A stretch of DNA of 38,267 bases. Source: JALHVH01 sp964585685. GTDB taxonomy: Bacteria > Acidobacteriota > Aminicenantia > Aminicenantales > Saccharicenantaceae. Shown here piece after piece: positions 16,270 through 23,851 of the stretch (within the stretch, counting starts at the first letter, position 1; the number at the start of each line of letters is the position of its first letter). Made by a program: the position numbers and the translations under genes. The stretch spans positions 1 through 38,267 of the forward strand of contig CAZPEP010000004.1 in the NCBI GenBank assembly GCA_964585685.1, in the 5' to 3' direction. The notes under the pieces are model-generated. The model was given only the letters and a program-made list of their open reading frames with translations. It was not told the DNA's origin and searched no databases.

Positions 16270-17211
16270 TCAGTAGCCCTCGCGGGCCCGCACCCGAAGC
16301 TTCCGATTCTTCGTCAGGATCTTGATCCTCGTAAATCCGTCCTTCAGGCTCGAGTGCGAAGTGTAGCCCACGATGTATTGATATCCCGTTTCCCTCCGGA
16401 CCTCTCTAAGGGCCGCGCCCAGCTCGGCCGGCGTGTTCGCGAAGAAGGCCTTTCCCCCGGTCGCCCTCGAGAAGCTCTCCAGGGACTCTACGATCCCGGT
16501 GGACGTCAGCCCGGGGGCCCGCTTGTGCTGGCTCAAGTACTGCTCGTCGAGCGGGATCTTGTAGCCCAGGGTATAGATAGGAACATCCACTTTCCTAGCG
16601 ACCTCGGCGGCCTGGGACGGGGAATACTGGCTGTCATTCTCGATGCCGTCCGTGACGAGGAGGAGGGCCTTCTTTTCGTGCCGGCCCTTCCTTGCATATT
16701 CGGGGGAGGCCGCGACGGCGTCGTTCAGGGCCGTTTTCCCGTAGGCTTCGGTCTTCGCCAAGACCTCCAGGAGGCGGGTCTTGTCCTCGGAATATCCGGC
16801 GGCGACCTCGACCTCCCCGTCCGCGAAAAAGAGCAGGGCGGCCTCGTCGGACGGCTTGAGCAGGGCGCCGACGAAACGGCCGAGAGCGGGACGGCACTCC
16901 GCCATCTTGTCCTGGAGGGCCATGCTGCCGCTGACGTCTAGGAGGATGGTCAGGCTCAAGGGCGCGTTGAAATCGTGGGAAAAGCGGGTGATCGTCCGCG
17001 GGGCGCTGTTCTCGGTGATGGAGAAGTCGGCTTGCGTCAAGTCGTTGACGTACCGCCCCCGCCCGTCCTGGACCGTGACGGCCAGAGTGACCGAGGTGAC
17101 GGTGACGCCGTGTCCCCAGACCTCCCCGGCCTGCTCCTGGGCGAACGCGGGCTCTGCGGCACAGATTGCCGCCGCGAGAACGAGCCAGCCGGGTCTTTGT
17201 CCGAGGATCAT
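16270..17211 (-). CDS. Secreted VWFA-domain protein (acidobacterial VWFA-related type)
   Basis: The protein has 313 residues with a signal peptide ending near AEPAFAQ. Residues about 35-80 form the short beta domain found ahead of VWA in this group (VTVQDGRGRYVNDLTQADF). The VWA domain follows with MIDAS metal-site residues DVSGSM (about 92-97), a Thr in the KTALND segment and the Asp of LLVTDGIEND. The C-terminus (YQYIVGYTS, then RIKILTKNRKLRVRAREGY) is characteristic of the Acidobacteria VWFA-related family. VWA domains bind protein partners through a metal ion; this one is probably periplasmic. It lies between the TonB-domain and OmpA-like genes. No ligand can be inferred. Confidence 0.92.
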   Translation of the reverse strand: MILGQRPGWLVLAAAICAAEPAFAQEQAGEVWGHGVTVTSVTLAVTVQDGRGRYVNDLTQADFSITENSAPRTITRFSHDFNAPLSLTILLDVSGSMALQDKMAECRPALGRFVGALLKPSDEAALLFFADGEVEVAAGYSEDKTRLLEVLAKTEAYGKTALNDAVAASPEYARKGRHEKKALLLVTDGIENDSQYSPSQAAEVARKVDVPIYTLGYKIPLDEQYLSQHKRAPGLTSTGIVESLESFSRATGGKAFFANTPAELGAALREVRRETGYQYIVGYTSHSSLKDGFTRIKILTKNRKLRVRAREGY

Positions 17212-17238
17212 ATTTTCCGCGTCCTTATCGGGAAGACT

Positions 17239-17267
17239 ACACTAGCACCCGGCGGGCGGAAAATCAA
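17239..17267 (-). promoter_or_regulatory. Weak candidate promoter of the VWA gene
   Basis: TTGATT (17267-17262) and TAGTGT (17244-17239) are separated by 17 bases on the minus strand. The -10 matches only 3 of 6, so read-through from the sigma-factor operon may matter as much. Confidence 0.3.
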
Positions 17268-17331
17268 ACCGGAGGACCCTGATTTGCGGTGTGGCCCTTC
17301 CGGGCTTCGGAGGGGTCCGCGAAAGAGTGGG

Positions 17332-17365
17332 AGGGGACGCTCCCCTGAACGGGCCGGCGTCCCCT
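17332..17365 (-). terminator. Alternative stem-loops after the TonB-domain gene (possible terminator or attenuator)
   Basis: AGGGGACGC (17332-17340) is perfectly complementary to GCGTCCCCT (17357-17365), a 9-bp stem with a 16-base loop. AGGGGA (17332-17337) can instead pair with the adjacent TCCCCT (17341-17346). The two folds exclude each other. The element lies 16 bases past the TonB-domain stop, with only a weak pyrimidine run downstream. Confidence 0.35.
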
Positions 17366-17381
17366 GAAGGCTCGGGACAGG

Positions 17382-18302
17382 TTATTGGAGCTTGAACTGG
17401 ACGGTGACCGTGAATATGACCTCCTTCGCCTCGCCGTCCTTGACGAAGGGCTCGTATTTCCACTGCTTGACGGCGGCGACGGCGGCCTGGCTGAGGGTCT
17501 CGTCGACCGACTTAAGGACCATCACGTCGCTGATATTACCCTGCTTATCCGCTTTCACGTTCAGGACGACGGCCCCGCTGATCCCGGCTTTTGCCGCCGC
17601 TTCAGGATAGGTGGGAGCCACCGACTTGATGAGGCGCGGGGGCTTGACCTCGTTCCAGGCCTTGACGGCGCCGGACTCGAACTCCGCGAGAGCCTTCTTG
17701 AGCTCGGGGGACATGGGAGGGGCCGGAGGCGGAGGAGGCGGCGGCGGGAGGATCTTGTCGGGAGGACCGGTGATGTGGAACGAGCAGAAGTACGGCTTTC
17801 CCTGACGGTCTTCGAACCCGAAAACCGCCCGGTGGCCCCCGGCGAGCAGCATCTCGGTCGTCAGGATGTTCTTGGCCTTGTCCGCTTCCATCTCGTTGAA
17901 CAGGATCAAAAAGCGGTTCGGGTTGCCCGCCTCCTTGAGGAGGACGACGATCATGAAAGCGTTCCCGTTCAGGCGGAAGAAGTGGCGGACGGAATCCGGC
18001 GACTGCCCGCCCTCCCCGACGACGAGGTCGGCCTCGGTCAGGAGGGTCGCGTCGCGGAGGTTGAAAACCCTCAGGATCTGCTCCTTTTCCTTGTCCGGCC
18101 CCGCCCCGGCTTGTATCTCCAGGCTTGCGGTCAAAGTGGGCCGGATGTAGGACGTGGTCACGAACTCCGGAGGAGAAAGTGTGCCCTGGCGGGCGCCCTC
18201 GAAGACCCTGAGCTTCATCTCGAGCCGGTCCGATGCGGTAAGGGGCAGAGCGAACAGCCCGGCTAGAAAGCCCAGGATCGCCCAAAGACCTTTGATTCTC
18301 AT
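17382..18302 (-). CDS. Secreted TonB C-terminal-domain protein
   Basis: The protein has 306 residues with AAGGAG before the ATG. A signal peptide (LWAILGFLAGLFALPLTAS) is followed by a roughly 160-residue unrecognised domain, a proline run (at about 188-198) and a TonB C-terminal domain at about 220-306. The TonB domain is marked by PTYPEAAAKAGISGAVVLNV and AVAAVKQWKYEPF. It lacks the cytoplasmic N-terminus and single anchor of classical TonB, so it is probably a periplasmic protein using the fold as an interaction module. It starts 10 bases after the putative anti-sigma stop, so sigma, anti-sigma and this gene form one operon and it is a probable regulon member. Confidence 0.88.
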   Translation of the reverse strand: MRIKGLWAILGFLAGLFALPLTASDRLEMKLRVFEGARQGTLSPPEFVTTSYIRPTLTASLEIQAGAGPDKEKEQILRVFNLRDATLLTEADLVVGEGGQSPDSVRHFFRLNGNAFMIVVLLKEAGNPNRFLILFNEMEADKAKNILTTEMLLAGGHRAVFGFEDRQGKPYFCSFHITGPPDKILPPPPPPPPAPPMSPELKKALAEFESGAVKAWNEVKPPRLIKSVAPTYPEAAAKAGISGAVVLNVKADKQGNISDVMVLKSVDETLSQAAVAAVKQWKYEPFVKDGEAKEVIFTVTVQFKLQ

Positions 18303-18312
18303 AGTGGACTCC

Positions 18313-18717
18313 TTAAAGTTGTCGTTCGACCCAGATGTAGCTGATGTCCGGGTCCTGTGTATGGAAGACGAAGGCCTGCGCAGGCTTCTCTTCGATCGTG
18401 ACGGAATCGACGCGGAACGGGAGTGGGCTATTAGCGCCGTCGGCCGGAGGCGACTCCCTTCGTGACAGCATCGGAACGAGGACGATGATCCCGACGACGG
18501 CCAACAGTCCGGCGGTCCCCAGTGCCCAGCGCCAACCCGGCCGAGCGGCGGGCCGTCCGTGCCTTTTCCCCCGCTCTTGGCGGACCGCGGCCGCGAATCC
18601 AGGCCAGAAATCCCTGACGTCCTTCAATCGGTCGGCGGAGATCGTTGCCCTCCGGGCCTCTTCCAAGGTGGCGAGCCCGTTCTCGTGTTCGTCGCGGCTC
18701 GGTTTAGGGCTTTTCAT
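18313..18717 (-). CDS. Single-pass membrane protein, putative anti-sigma factor
   Basis: The protein has 134 residues. A cytoplasmic N-terminal part of about 60 residues is rich in charged residues (EHENGLATLEEARRATISADRLKDVRDF cut by position: residues 10-37). One membrane helix lies at about 64-83 (ALGTAGLLAVVGIIVLVPML), then a short exterior tail of about 50 residues. No HxxxCxxC zinc motif is present, so it is not a classical zinc-binding anti-sigma. The assignment rests on topology and on its 14-base overlap with the ECF sigma gene, a standard arrangement. It would hold the sigma factor at the membrane. GGAGG precedes the ATG inside the sigma gene. Confidence 0.7.
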   Translation of the reverse strand: MKSPKPSRDEHENGLATLEEARRATISADRLKDVRDFWPGFAAAVRQERGKRHGRPAARPGWRWALGTAGLLAVVGIIVLVPMLSRRESPPADGANSPLPFRVDSVTIEEKPAQAFVFHTQDPDISYIWVERQL

Positions 18718-19246
18718 CGGTTGCCTCCTTCAACAGCGTCCTGAGCTTGACCCTGGCGCGGTGCAAATGGACCGCTGCCGTATTGGGCGAGCATCCCAGG
18801 ACGGCGGCGATCTCCGCGGCCGAATACCCTTCCTGGGCCCAGAGGTACAGGGTCGTCCGCTCTTTCGGAGCCAGCGGCCGGAGATACCGGAAGTCCAGCC
18901 GTTCGGCGTTCCGCCCGGCCCTGTCTTTGGCAGGGGACACGCCCGGGGCCTCGTGGCGGAATCGACCGAGGAATCCCTTGAAGCGCGTCCTCTTCCGGAC
19001 TACGTCCAAGCAATGGTTGGAAAGCAGGGCATAGAACCAATTCTTGTAGCTTCGGCCCGCGTCGAACGTGTTCAGCTTGCGGTAGGCCTTCAGGAACGCG
19101 TCCTGACAGGCGTCCTCAGCGTCCTCACGGTTCATCAGGATGTTGACGGCGATGGCCATGGCCGGGTCACGGTACCGGTCCATGAGGATCCGGAAGGAAT
19201 CCGCCCTCCCTTCGAGGCATTCCCGGACGAGTTCGCTGTCGGTCAT
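18704..19246 (-). CDS. ECF-type RNA polymerase sigma factor
   Basis: I chose the ATG at 19246 (180 residues, MTDSEL) because GAAGGA lies 7-8 bases upstream. A GTG five codons earlier (19261) has no ribosome site. Region 2 (about 15-85) contains DAEDACQDAFLKAYRKL and the WFYALLSNHCLDVVRKR segment that binds and melts the -10 region. Region 4 (about 120-175) has the helix-turn-helix YSAAEIAAVLGCSPNTAAVHLHRAR. The two are joined by a linker without region 3, as in ECF sigmas. It is coupled to the downstream putative anti-sigma. A TTGACA on the minus strand (19310-19305) lies upstream, but I see no good -10 with it. Confidence 0.95.
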   Translation of the reverse strand: MTDSELVRECLEGRADSFRILMDRYRDPAMAIAVNILMNREDAEDACQDAFLKAYRKLNTFDAGRSYKNWFYALLSNHCLDVVRKRTRFKGFLGRFRHEAPGVSPAKDRAGRNAERLDFRYLRPLAPKERTTLYLWAQEGYSAAEIAAVLGCSPNTAAVHLHRARVKLRTLLKEATDEKP

Positions 19247-19334
19247 TGATCCGTCCTTCACTGGTAAATACGTCCGGCGCAGGCGATTTCTTTACCTCCA
19301 TTCTTGTCAAGAGCCCGGCCCGATGCAAGACGGA

Positions 19335-19451
19335 TGGCGATGAGGGTCGCCCCTTGCCCCCCGCCCCCGGGAACCAGTCCCGGCGGTTCCCCCGCCGCGA
19401 ACGGCGAGCCCCCCATCGCTATAGGAGGCTTCATAGCGGCTGCCATCGCCA
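19335..19451. ncRNA. Palindrome-rich intergenic element, candidate structured RNA
   Basis: Several non-crossing inverted repeats lie in 117 bases. TGGCGATG (19335-19342) can close with CATCGCCA (19444-19451); after a 3-base bulge, CGGA (19331-19334) pairs with TCCG (19455-19458). Inside are GGGAACC/GGTTCCC (19369-19375/19385-19391), CGCCG-CGAA-CGGCG (19393-19406) and CGCTAT/ATAGCG (19417-19422/19433-19438). Together they form a multibranched shape with three arms. The interval 19247-19544 has no credible gene: a 77-codon frame on the minus strand has poor start context and low-complexity composition. The strand is undecided, and this is inference from pairing alone. Confidence 0.3.
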
Positions 19452-19496
19452 ACCTCCGCAACGATCCCGTTAGGTTCCGAGAAGAATCCAAGATAA

Positions 19497-19525
19497 GGGG
19501 GACAGGCCTTTCAGGCCTGTCCCTC
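19497..19525 (-). terminator. Strong hairpin after the S9 peptidase gene, probable terminator
   Basis: GGGACAGGCCT (19499-19509) pairs perfectly with AGGCCTGTCCC (19513-19523) around a 3-base loop, and one more pair forms beyond a G/T wobble. It lies 20 bases past the S9 peptidase stop. The minus-strand sequence after it is CCTTATCTTGG, a poor U tract, so termination may be incomplete. Confidence 0.6.
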
Positions 19526-19544
19526 GAATATGCGCTCCGGCCGC

Positions 19545-21599
19545 TTACTTGGCGGCGCTTGGGCTCCCGCCTTTCACGTATTTATCGTACCAGGCGAGGT
19601 AGCGCTCGAGCACGTCCTTCTGGTAGGAGGGCTTGCTGATGCCGTGGTGCTGGCCCGGGTAGACGACGAGCTGGGTCGTCCGGCCGAGCTGGCGGAGCGA
19701 CTGGTAGAGGTGCTCGCTGTTCAGGATGGGCACGTTCCAGTCGACCTCGCCTCCCATAATCAGGGTCGGCGTCGTGATCTTTTCGATACTGTAGAAAACC
19801 GAGGAGACCCGGTCCCAGACTTCGCGCTTCTTCCAGGGTTCGCCGAGCTCGGCGATGTATTCGCGCTGGTAGTGGTCGTGGCCGTATGACCCCGCCCAGA
19901 GGATCCCTCCGGCGCCGGAGATGGCCCCTTTGAAGCGGGTCGTCTTGCTGATGACGTAGTTCGTCAGGATGCCGCCGTAGGACCAACCGCCCACGCCGAG
20001 CCGGTCCGGGTCGGCGATGCCCCTGGCCACGGCGTAATCTATGCCGGCGAGGACGTCCTCGGTATCCTTGTTGCCCCAGTCGGCGAATATGGTGCGGCAG
20101 TAGTCCTGGCCGCGGCCCGTCGAGCCGCGCGGATTCACGAGCACCACGAGGTAGCCGGTGGCGGCGAAAATCTGAGGCTCGGAGTCGAAGTTGTAGTCGA
20201 ACTGGGCTGTGGGCCCGCCGTGGATGCGGAGCAGCGTCGGGTACTTCAGGTCCGGGTTGAAGGCCGGCGGCTTGTAGAGAAATCCCTCGACGTCCGTGCC
20301 GTCGGCGCTCTTGAATCGGACCTTTTCGGCGTCGGCGAGACGGATGGGGGCCAGGAACGCGTCGTTGGTCCTCGTAAGACGGCGCAGCTTCGCGTTCTTG
20401 CCCTGTTCGGCGACAAAGATCTCTCCCGGGAGCGTGGGCTCGGAGATCAGGGCGACCGGGGTGCCGTCCTTGGCCAGGACATAGGCGCGCAGGGACCGGG
20501 GTCCGTCGATCACGGAGACAACCTCCCCGCCCGCGGCGGGGACGCGCGCCAGCCTCTGCTCACAGCTATCCTCCAGGCTGAAGTAGATGGACCGGCCGTC
20601 GGGGGCGTAGCGCGGGGAGCTCACGTTGCGGTCGAGCTTCCGGGTCAGGATCTGCGGTGCGCCACCTTTGGCCGGAACGACGGCCACGTATCTCGTCGCA
20701 TACCAGAACAGTTCGGGCGCGATGTTGGTGACGTAAACGACGAACTTCCCGTCGGGGCTCCAGGCGGGATCCTCGTCCTCGCCGGGATTGTTCGTCAGGC
20801 GGACCAGCGTCTTGCCCTGGTCCGGGTTATCGGAGGCGACCAGCCAGATCTCCGTGTTAAACGTGGCATCGGGCTCTTTGTCCCTGTTACTGACGAACGC
20901 GATGAATTGGCCGTCGGGGGACCAGGCGGGGCTCCCGTCGTCGTAATCCCCGCTTGTGACCTGGGTGAGCTTCTTTGCCTTCACGTCGAAGACATAGAGG
21001 TGGACGCGCCGGTGGTCGAGATAACCGACGTAATCGCGCTTTGTCTGGAGGCGGTCGACGACCCAGGGTGGCTGAGTGCGGGCCCTGGCGGGCTTCACGC
21101 CCTGCTGTTCGTCCTTCTGGGCCGCGATCTCCTCGGGAGAGGGGTCCTGGACCTCGAGGACCAGCCGCGTCCCGTCGGGCGACCAATCATATGAGCCGAC
21201 GCCCTGGGGGACCTCGGTGAGCTGCTGGGCCTCGCCGCCTTGGCGGTCAAGGACCCAGACTTGGGTCTTGCCCTCGCCGCGCGCGGCGAGGAACGAGATG
21301 TATTTCCCGTCGGGACTCCAGCGCGGACGCGACGCCGAGCCGCCCTTGGCGGTCATCGGGATCGGTTCGCCTCCCGCGAACGGAGCCATCCAGACCTGGG
21401 TTTCCGACTTCTCTTCCTTGAGGATCGCGGTCGAAACGGTGTAGGCCACCCACTTGCCGTCGGGGCTGGCCTGCGGGTCGGTGACGTCCTTGATCTGGAA
21501 GAGGTCGTCCACGGCCAGGTTGCGCTTCGCGTCCTGGGCGACGGCCACGACGACCAGGCTTGCGACGGCGAGGAATACGAGGAAGGAACGATGCTTCAT
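19545..21599 (-). CDS. Secreted S9 (prolyl oligopeptidase-family) peptidase, beta-propeller plus hydrolase
   Basis: The ATG at 21599 (684 residues) is chosen for its TGGAGG site and the signal peptide that follows (FLVFLAVASLVVVAVAQ). The frame is open 225 codons further upstream, but that part is shadow sequence of the divergent MFS gene. Residues about 30-420 form a TolB/WD40-like beta-propeller with repeated WSPDGK-type units. Residues about 430-684 are an alpha/beta hydrolase with catalytic S540 in GWSYGG, D620 in GEVDWNVP and H652 in PGQHHG. The family cleaves short peptides, often after Pro or as dipeptidyl or acylaminoacyl peptidase; exact specificity is not readable. Function fits peptide catabolism with the other S9 and M28 enzymes here. 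Confidence 0.95.
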   Translation of the reverse strand: MKHRSFLVFLAVASLVVVAVAQDAKRNLAVDDLFQIKDVTDPQASPDGKWVAYTVSTAILKEEKSETQVWMAPFAGGEPIPMTAKGGSASRPRWSPDGKYISFLAARGEGKTQVWVLDRQGGEAQQLTEVPQGVGSYDWSPDGTRLVLEVQDPSPEEIAAQKDEQQGVKPARARTQPPWVVDRLQTKRDYVGYLDHRRVHLYVFDVKAKKLTQVTSGDYDDGSPAWSPDGQFIAFVSNRDKEPDATFNTEIWLVASDNPDQGKTLVRLTNNPGEDEDPAWSPDGKFVVYVTNIAPELFWYATRYVAVVPAKGGAPQILTRKLDRNVSSPRYAPDGRSIYFSLEDSCEQRLARVPAAGGEVVSVIDGPRSLRAYVLAKDGTPVALISEPTLPGEIFVAEQGKNAKLRRLTRTNDAFLAPIRLADAEKVRFKSADGTDVEGFLYKPPAFNPDLKYPTLLRIHGGPTAQFDYNFDSEPQIFAATGYLVVLVNPRGSTGRGQDYCRTIFADWGNKDTEDVLAGIDYAVARGIADPDRLGVGGWSYGGILTNYVISKTTRFKGAISGAGGILWAGSYGHDHYQREYIAELGEPWKKREVWDRVSSVFYSIEKITTPTLIMGGEVDWNVPILNSEHLYQSLRQLGRTTQLVVYPGQHHGISKPSYQKDVLERYLAWYDKYVKGGSPSAAK

Positions 21600-21619
21600 G
21601 TTGCCTCCAGTTTCCCCCC

Positions 21620-21649
21620 AACTTAACAAACGCCGTGAACGGCTGTCAA
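21620..21649 (-). promoter_or_regulatory. Candidate promoter of the S9 peptidase with a palindrome in its spacer
   Basis: A consensus TTGACA (21649-21644) on the minus strand is followed after 17-18 bases by TTAAGT/TAAGTT (21625-21620 region), a poor -10. GCCGT-GA-ACGGC (21632-21643), a perfect 5-bp inverted repeat, fills the spacer and could be an operator. Confidence 0.4.
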
Positions 21650-21754
21650 CCCAAATTCGCCGACGGGGCTCGATTCCCCTGGAGTTCCCGTTATCTGGGG
21701 GCGTGGAGGAATTTCTGGGGCACGATACGAAGTCTGGAGGCATCAAACGGCGGC

Positions 21755-21783
21755 TTGACCGGGCCCGGCACCGGGGATATAGT
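21755..21783 (+). promoter_or_regulatory. Promoter of the MFS transporter gene
   Basis: TTGACC (21755-21760) and TATAGT (21778-21783) are separated by exactly 17 bases. Both match 5 of 6 consensus bases. The predicted start is about 20 bases before the ATG. Confidence 0.7.
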
Positions 21784-21809
21784 TTTCTTTCCCGCGCCCG
21801 GAGACTTAA

Positions 21810-23009
21810 ATGAAACAGATTCGCGCCCAACTCCTGTTCTTTGTGGCCGTCAAGGTCGTCCTGAACACGATGTACAGGATGATCTATCCGTTCCTCTCGG
21901 TCATCGCCCGGGGCCTGGGCGTGGACATCCGGACTATGTCGCTTGCCCTGTCGGTCCGGTCGGCATCGGGCGCCCTGGGCCTCCTGCTGGCGCCGCTTTC
22001 GGACCGGAAGGGGCGGGCGTTCGGCATGACCCTCGGCGTGGGGCTGTTCATGGCCGGCGCCGCGGCGGCGTTTTTCGACACGGGCATCTCCCTCTTCGTC
22101 GCGGCCCTCGTCCTGACGACCATCGGTAAGTACGTCTTCGACCCGGCTATGCAGGCCCACCTCGGCGATCGCGTCCCGTTCAAACGCCGCGGCACGGCCC
22201 TGGCGCTCACCGAATGGGGCTGGTCGTTCGCGTTCATCCTCGGGGTCCCCGCGGCGGGATTCCTGATCGTCCATTTCGGATGGCGATCGCCGTTCCTGGT
22301 CCTCGCCTTGATGGGACTCGCCGCCCTGACGGTCATCCGGCTGTCCTTTTTCGGCGGGAACGGACGGGAGGAGCGCGCTTCGAAACCGGCCCCCGGAAAC
22401 GCGGGCTTCGCGGGCTACGTGGAAAAATACGGGGCCGTGTTCCGGTCCGCGGCCGCCCGGACGGCCCTTGCCGTCGTTTTCCTCGGGAGCATGGCCAACG
22501 AGACCGTGAACGTCGTTTTCGGCGTCTGGCTCGAGGACTCGTTCGGCCTGAAGATCGCCGCCTTGGGCGCCGCGTCGGCCGTCATCGGGTTGTCAGAACT
22601 CGCGGGAGAGACCCTGGTGGCCGGGACGATTGACCGCATCGGGAAGATGAGGGCGCTCTTCATCGGGTTTGGGGCGAACGCCGTCGTCTCGCTTCTCCTT
22701 CCCCTGGGAGGACGGTCGACGGGAGCGGCCCTAGCGTCGCTTTTCGCCTTCTACCTGACGTTCGAATTCGCCGTCGTCAGCGCCATCCCGCTGATGAGCG
22801 AGATCCTGCCCGGGGCCCGGGCGACTCTCCTGGCGTTCATCCCGGCCGCTTTCTCCCTGGGCCGGGCCGCCGGGTCCGGGATCTCGCCCCTGCTCTATCG
22901 GGTCGGATTCCCGGCCGTGGCCCTGGCGGCGTTCGCTTTCGATATTCTGGCCCTGCTGGGACTCCTTCGCCTTCGGAGTCTCTTCCGTTCCGCCGGGCGG
23001 ACGACCTGA
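21810..23009 (+). CDS. Major facilitator superfamily transporter
   Basis: The protein has 399 residues with GGAG before the ATG. About 12 hydrophobic segments are visible. The loop after the second helix (LSDRKGRAFG) is a variant of the MFS motif A (GxLaDrxGrk). The second half carries the equivalent TIDRIGKMRALF. A charged central loop at about 185-205 separates the halves. It resembles drug/metabolite proton antiporters more than sugar porters, but substrate cannot be read. It has its own promoter and ends 21 bases before the MerR promoter. Confidence 0.92.
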   Translation: MKQIRAQLLFFVAVKVVLNTMYRMIYPFLSVIARGLGVDIRTMSLALSVRSASGALGLLLAPLSDRKGRAFGMTLGVGLFMAGAAAAFFDTGISLFVAALVLTTIGKYVFDPAMQAHLGDRVPFKRRGTALALTEWGWSFAFILGVPAAGFLIVHFGWRSPFLVLALMGLAALTVIRLSFFGGNGREERASKPAPGNAGFAGYVEKYGAVFRSAAARTALAVVFLGSMANETVNVVFGVWLEDSFGLKIAALGAASAVIGLSELAGETLVAGTIDRIGKMRALFIGFGANAVVSLLLPLGGRSTGAALASLFAFYLTFEFAVVSAIPLMSEILPGARATLLAFIPAAFSLGRAAGSGISPLLYRVGFPAVALAAFAFDILALLGLLRLRSLFRSAGRTT

Positions 23010-23030
23010 CTTGCTCCCGCGAAAATCCTC

Positions 23031-23059
23031 TTGACAATTCCCCATCAAGTCATTATATT
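23031..23059 (+). promoter_or_regulatory. Strong promoter of the MerR-radical SAM operon
   Basis: Consensus TTGACA (23031-23036), 17 bases, then TATATT (23054-23059, 5 of 6). The 17-base spacer is normal, unlike the 19-20 base spacers that classical MerR activators untwist. That favours repression, or activation at another promoter. The predicted start is about 23066. Confidence 0.75.
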
Positions 23060-23065
23060 CCTATG

Positions 23066-23104
23066 CGTATACGTAATAATTATAAATATTAAAAGTATAC
23101 GTAA
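23066..23104 (+). promoter_or_regulatory. Duplicated palindromic operator-like element after the MerR promoter
   Basis: GTATACGTAA occurs at 23067-23076 and again at 23095-23104, 28 bases apart start to start. Each copy contains the 6-bp palindrome GTATAC; the first is part of an 8-bp palindrome, CGTATACG. The DNA between is very AT-rich, in contrast to the GC-rich surroundings. The pair starts at the predicted transcription start, so a bound protein would block initiation or elongation. In RNA the two copies could also pair as a 7-bp stem. Binding by the adjacent MerR protein is inference. Confidence 0.6.
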
Positions 23105-23113
23105 AGGTACAAT

Positions 23114-23851
23114 ATGAACAAAGATGTTCTCACGCTGAGCGACCTGGCCCGGAAGGCCGACGTGTCGCCGGAGTCCCTCGAGATGTGGACGAAGGCCAAG
23201 CTCGTCCGTCCGGCCGGCTACGCGGACGATAAGACCCCCCTCTACGCCCCGGAAGCCCTCGACCGGATCGCCCACATCCGAAAGCTCGAGGACCTCGGCT
23301 ACGGGCTTGAGGAAATCCAGAAGATCGTCCGGAAGGTCGGTCTTCCCGCGGGGGGCGGGGAGAAGGGGAAAAAGAAACCCAAGAAGGATCCCTACCTCAC
23401 GGTCGGGAGCCTGGCGGAGCGCTCCGGGGTCAGCCCGCGGACGATCAAGCACTGGGAGGACAAAGGCATCATCGAACCGGACATGAGGACCGAAGGCGGG
23501 TTCCGCCTTTACTCGGAGTCCTACGTCTTCCTCTGCCAGCTCATCCGCGATCTTCAGCTCTTCGGCTACACCCTCGAGGAGATCAAGGACGTGTCCGGCG
23601 AGGTCCGCGATTTTCTGTCCATCGAGGCCGACTTCGCCGCGTTCCCGAGGGCGGACGTCGAGGCCAAGCTCGAGGCCATGCTCGGGCGTCTCCAGGCCCT
23701 CCGCGAGAAGATGAACCTCCTCAAGGAGGGGATCGACCGGTGGGAGGACCTCCTGAAGAAGAAACGGAAGGACGTCCAGGCCCTCCGGGTCCGGAACCGG
23801 AAACGGCCGGGGACCGAGGCCGCCCCTAAAAAAGGAGAAGCCGATGCCTAA
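23114..23851 (+). CDS. Regulator with two tandem MerR-type DNA-binding domains
   Basis: The protein has 245 residues. The first MerR-type winged helix spans about 6-76 (LTLSDLARKADVSPESLEMW, then the helix pair up to LGYGLEEIQKIV). A Lys/Gly-rich linker follows (77-93). The second domain spans about 94-162 and is canonical (VGSLAERSGVSPRTIKHWED, GGFRLY, FGYTLEEIKDV). Residues about 180-225 look like a coiled coil, and the tail is basic. No Cys-rich metal site or cobalamin domain follows, so the ligand, if any, is unknown. Classical MerR proteins have one such domain and dimerise; two in one chain suggests a pseudo-dimer or a tetra-headed dimer. It overlaps the radical SAM gene by 8 bases and sits behind duplicated palindromes. 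Confidence 0.9.
   Translation: MNKDVLTLSDLARKADVSPESLEMWTKAKLVRPAGYADDKTPLYAPEALDRIAHIRKLEDLGYGLEEIQKIVRKVGLPAGGGEKGKKKPKKDPYLTVGSLAERSGVSPRTIKHWEDKGIIEPDMRTEGGFRLYSESYVFLCQLIRDLQLFGYTLEEIKDVSGEVRDFLSIEADFAAFPRADVEAKLEAMLGRLQALREKMNLLKEGIDRWEDLLKKKRKDVQALRVRNRKRPGTEAAPKKGEADA

Noticed and set aside
19258..19491. 77-codon minus-strand ORF upstream of the sigma factor
   Set aside because: Low-complexity Gly/Pro/Ala composition, no convincing start site, and its bases are explained by overlapping inverted repeats; kept only as a possible structured RNA.
21672..21696. GGGGCTCGATTCCCC resembles a tRNA T-arm
   Set aside because: The first T of the TTC loop is missing and no acceptor, anticodon or D-arm pairing surrounds it.
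21600..22274. 225-codon upstream extension of the S9 peptidase frame
   Set aside because: It is antisense to the MFS gene and its promoter, is rich in Arg/Asp/Glu shadow sequence, and the ATG at 21599 begins a signal peptide with a ribosome site.
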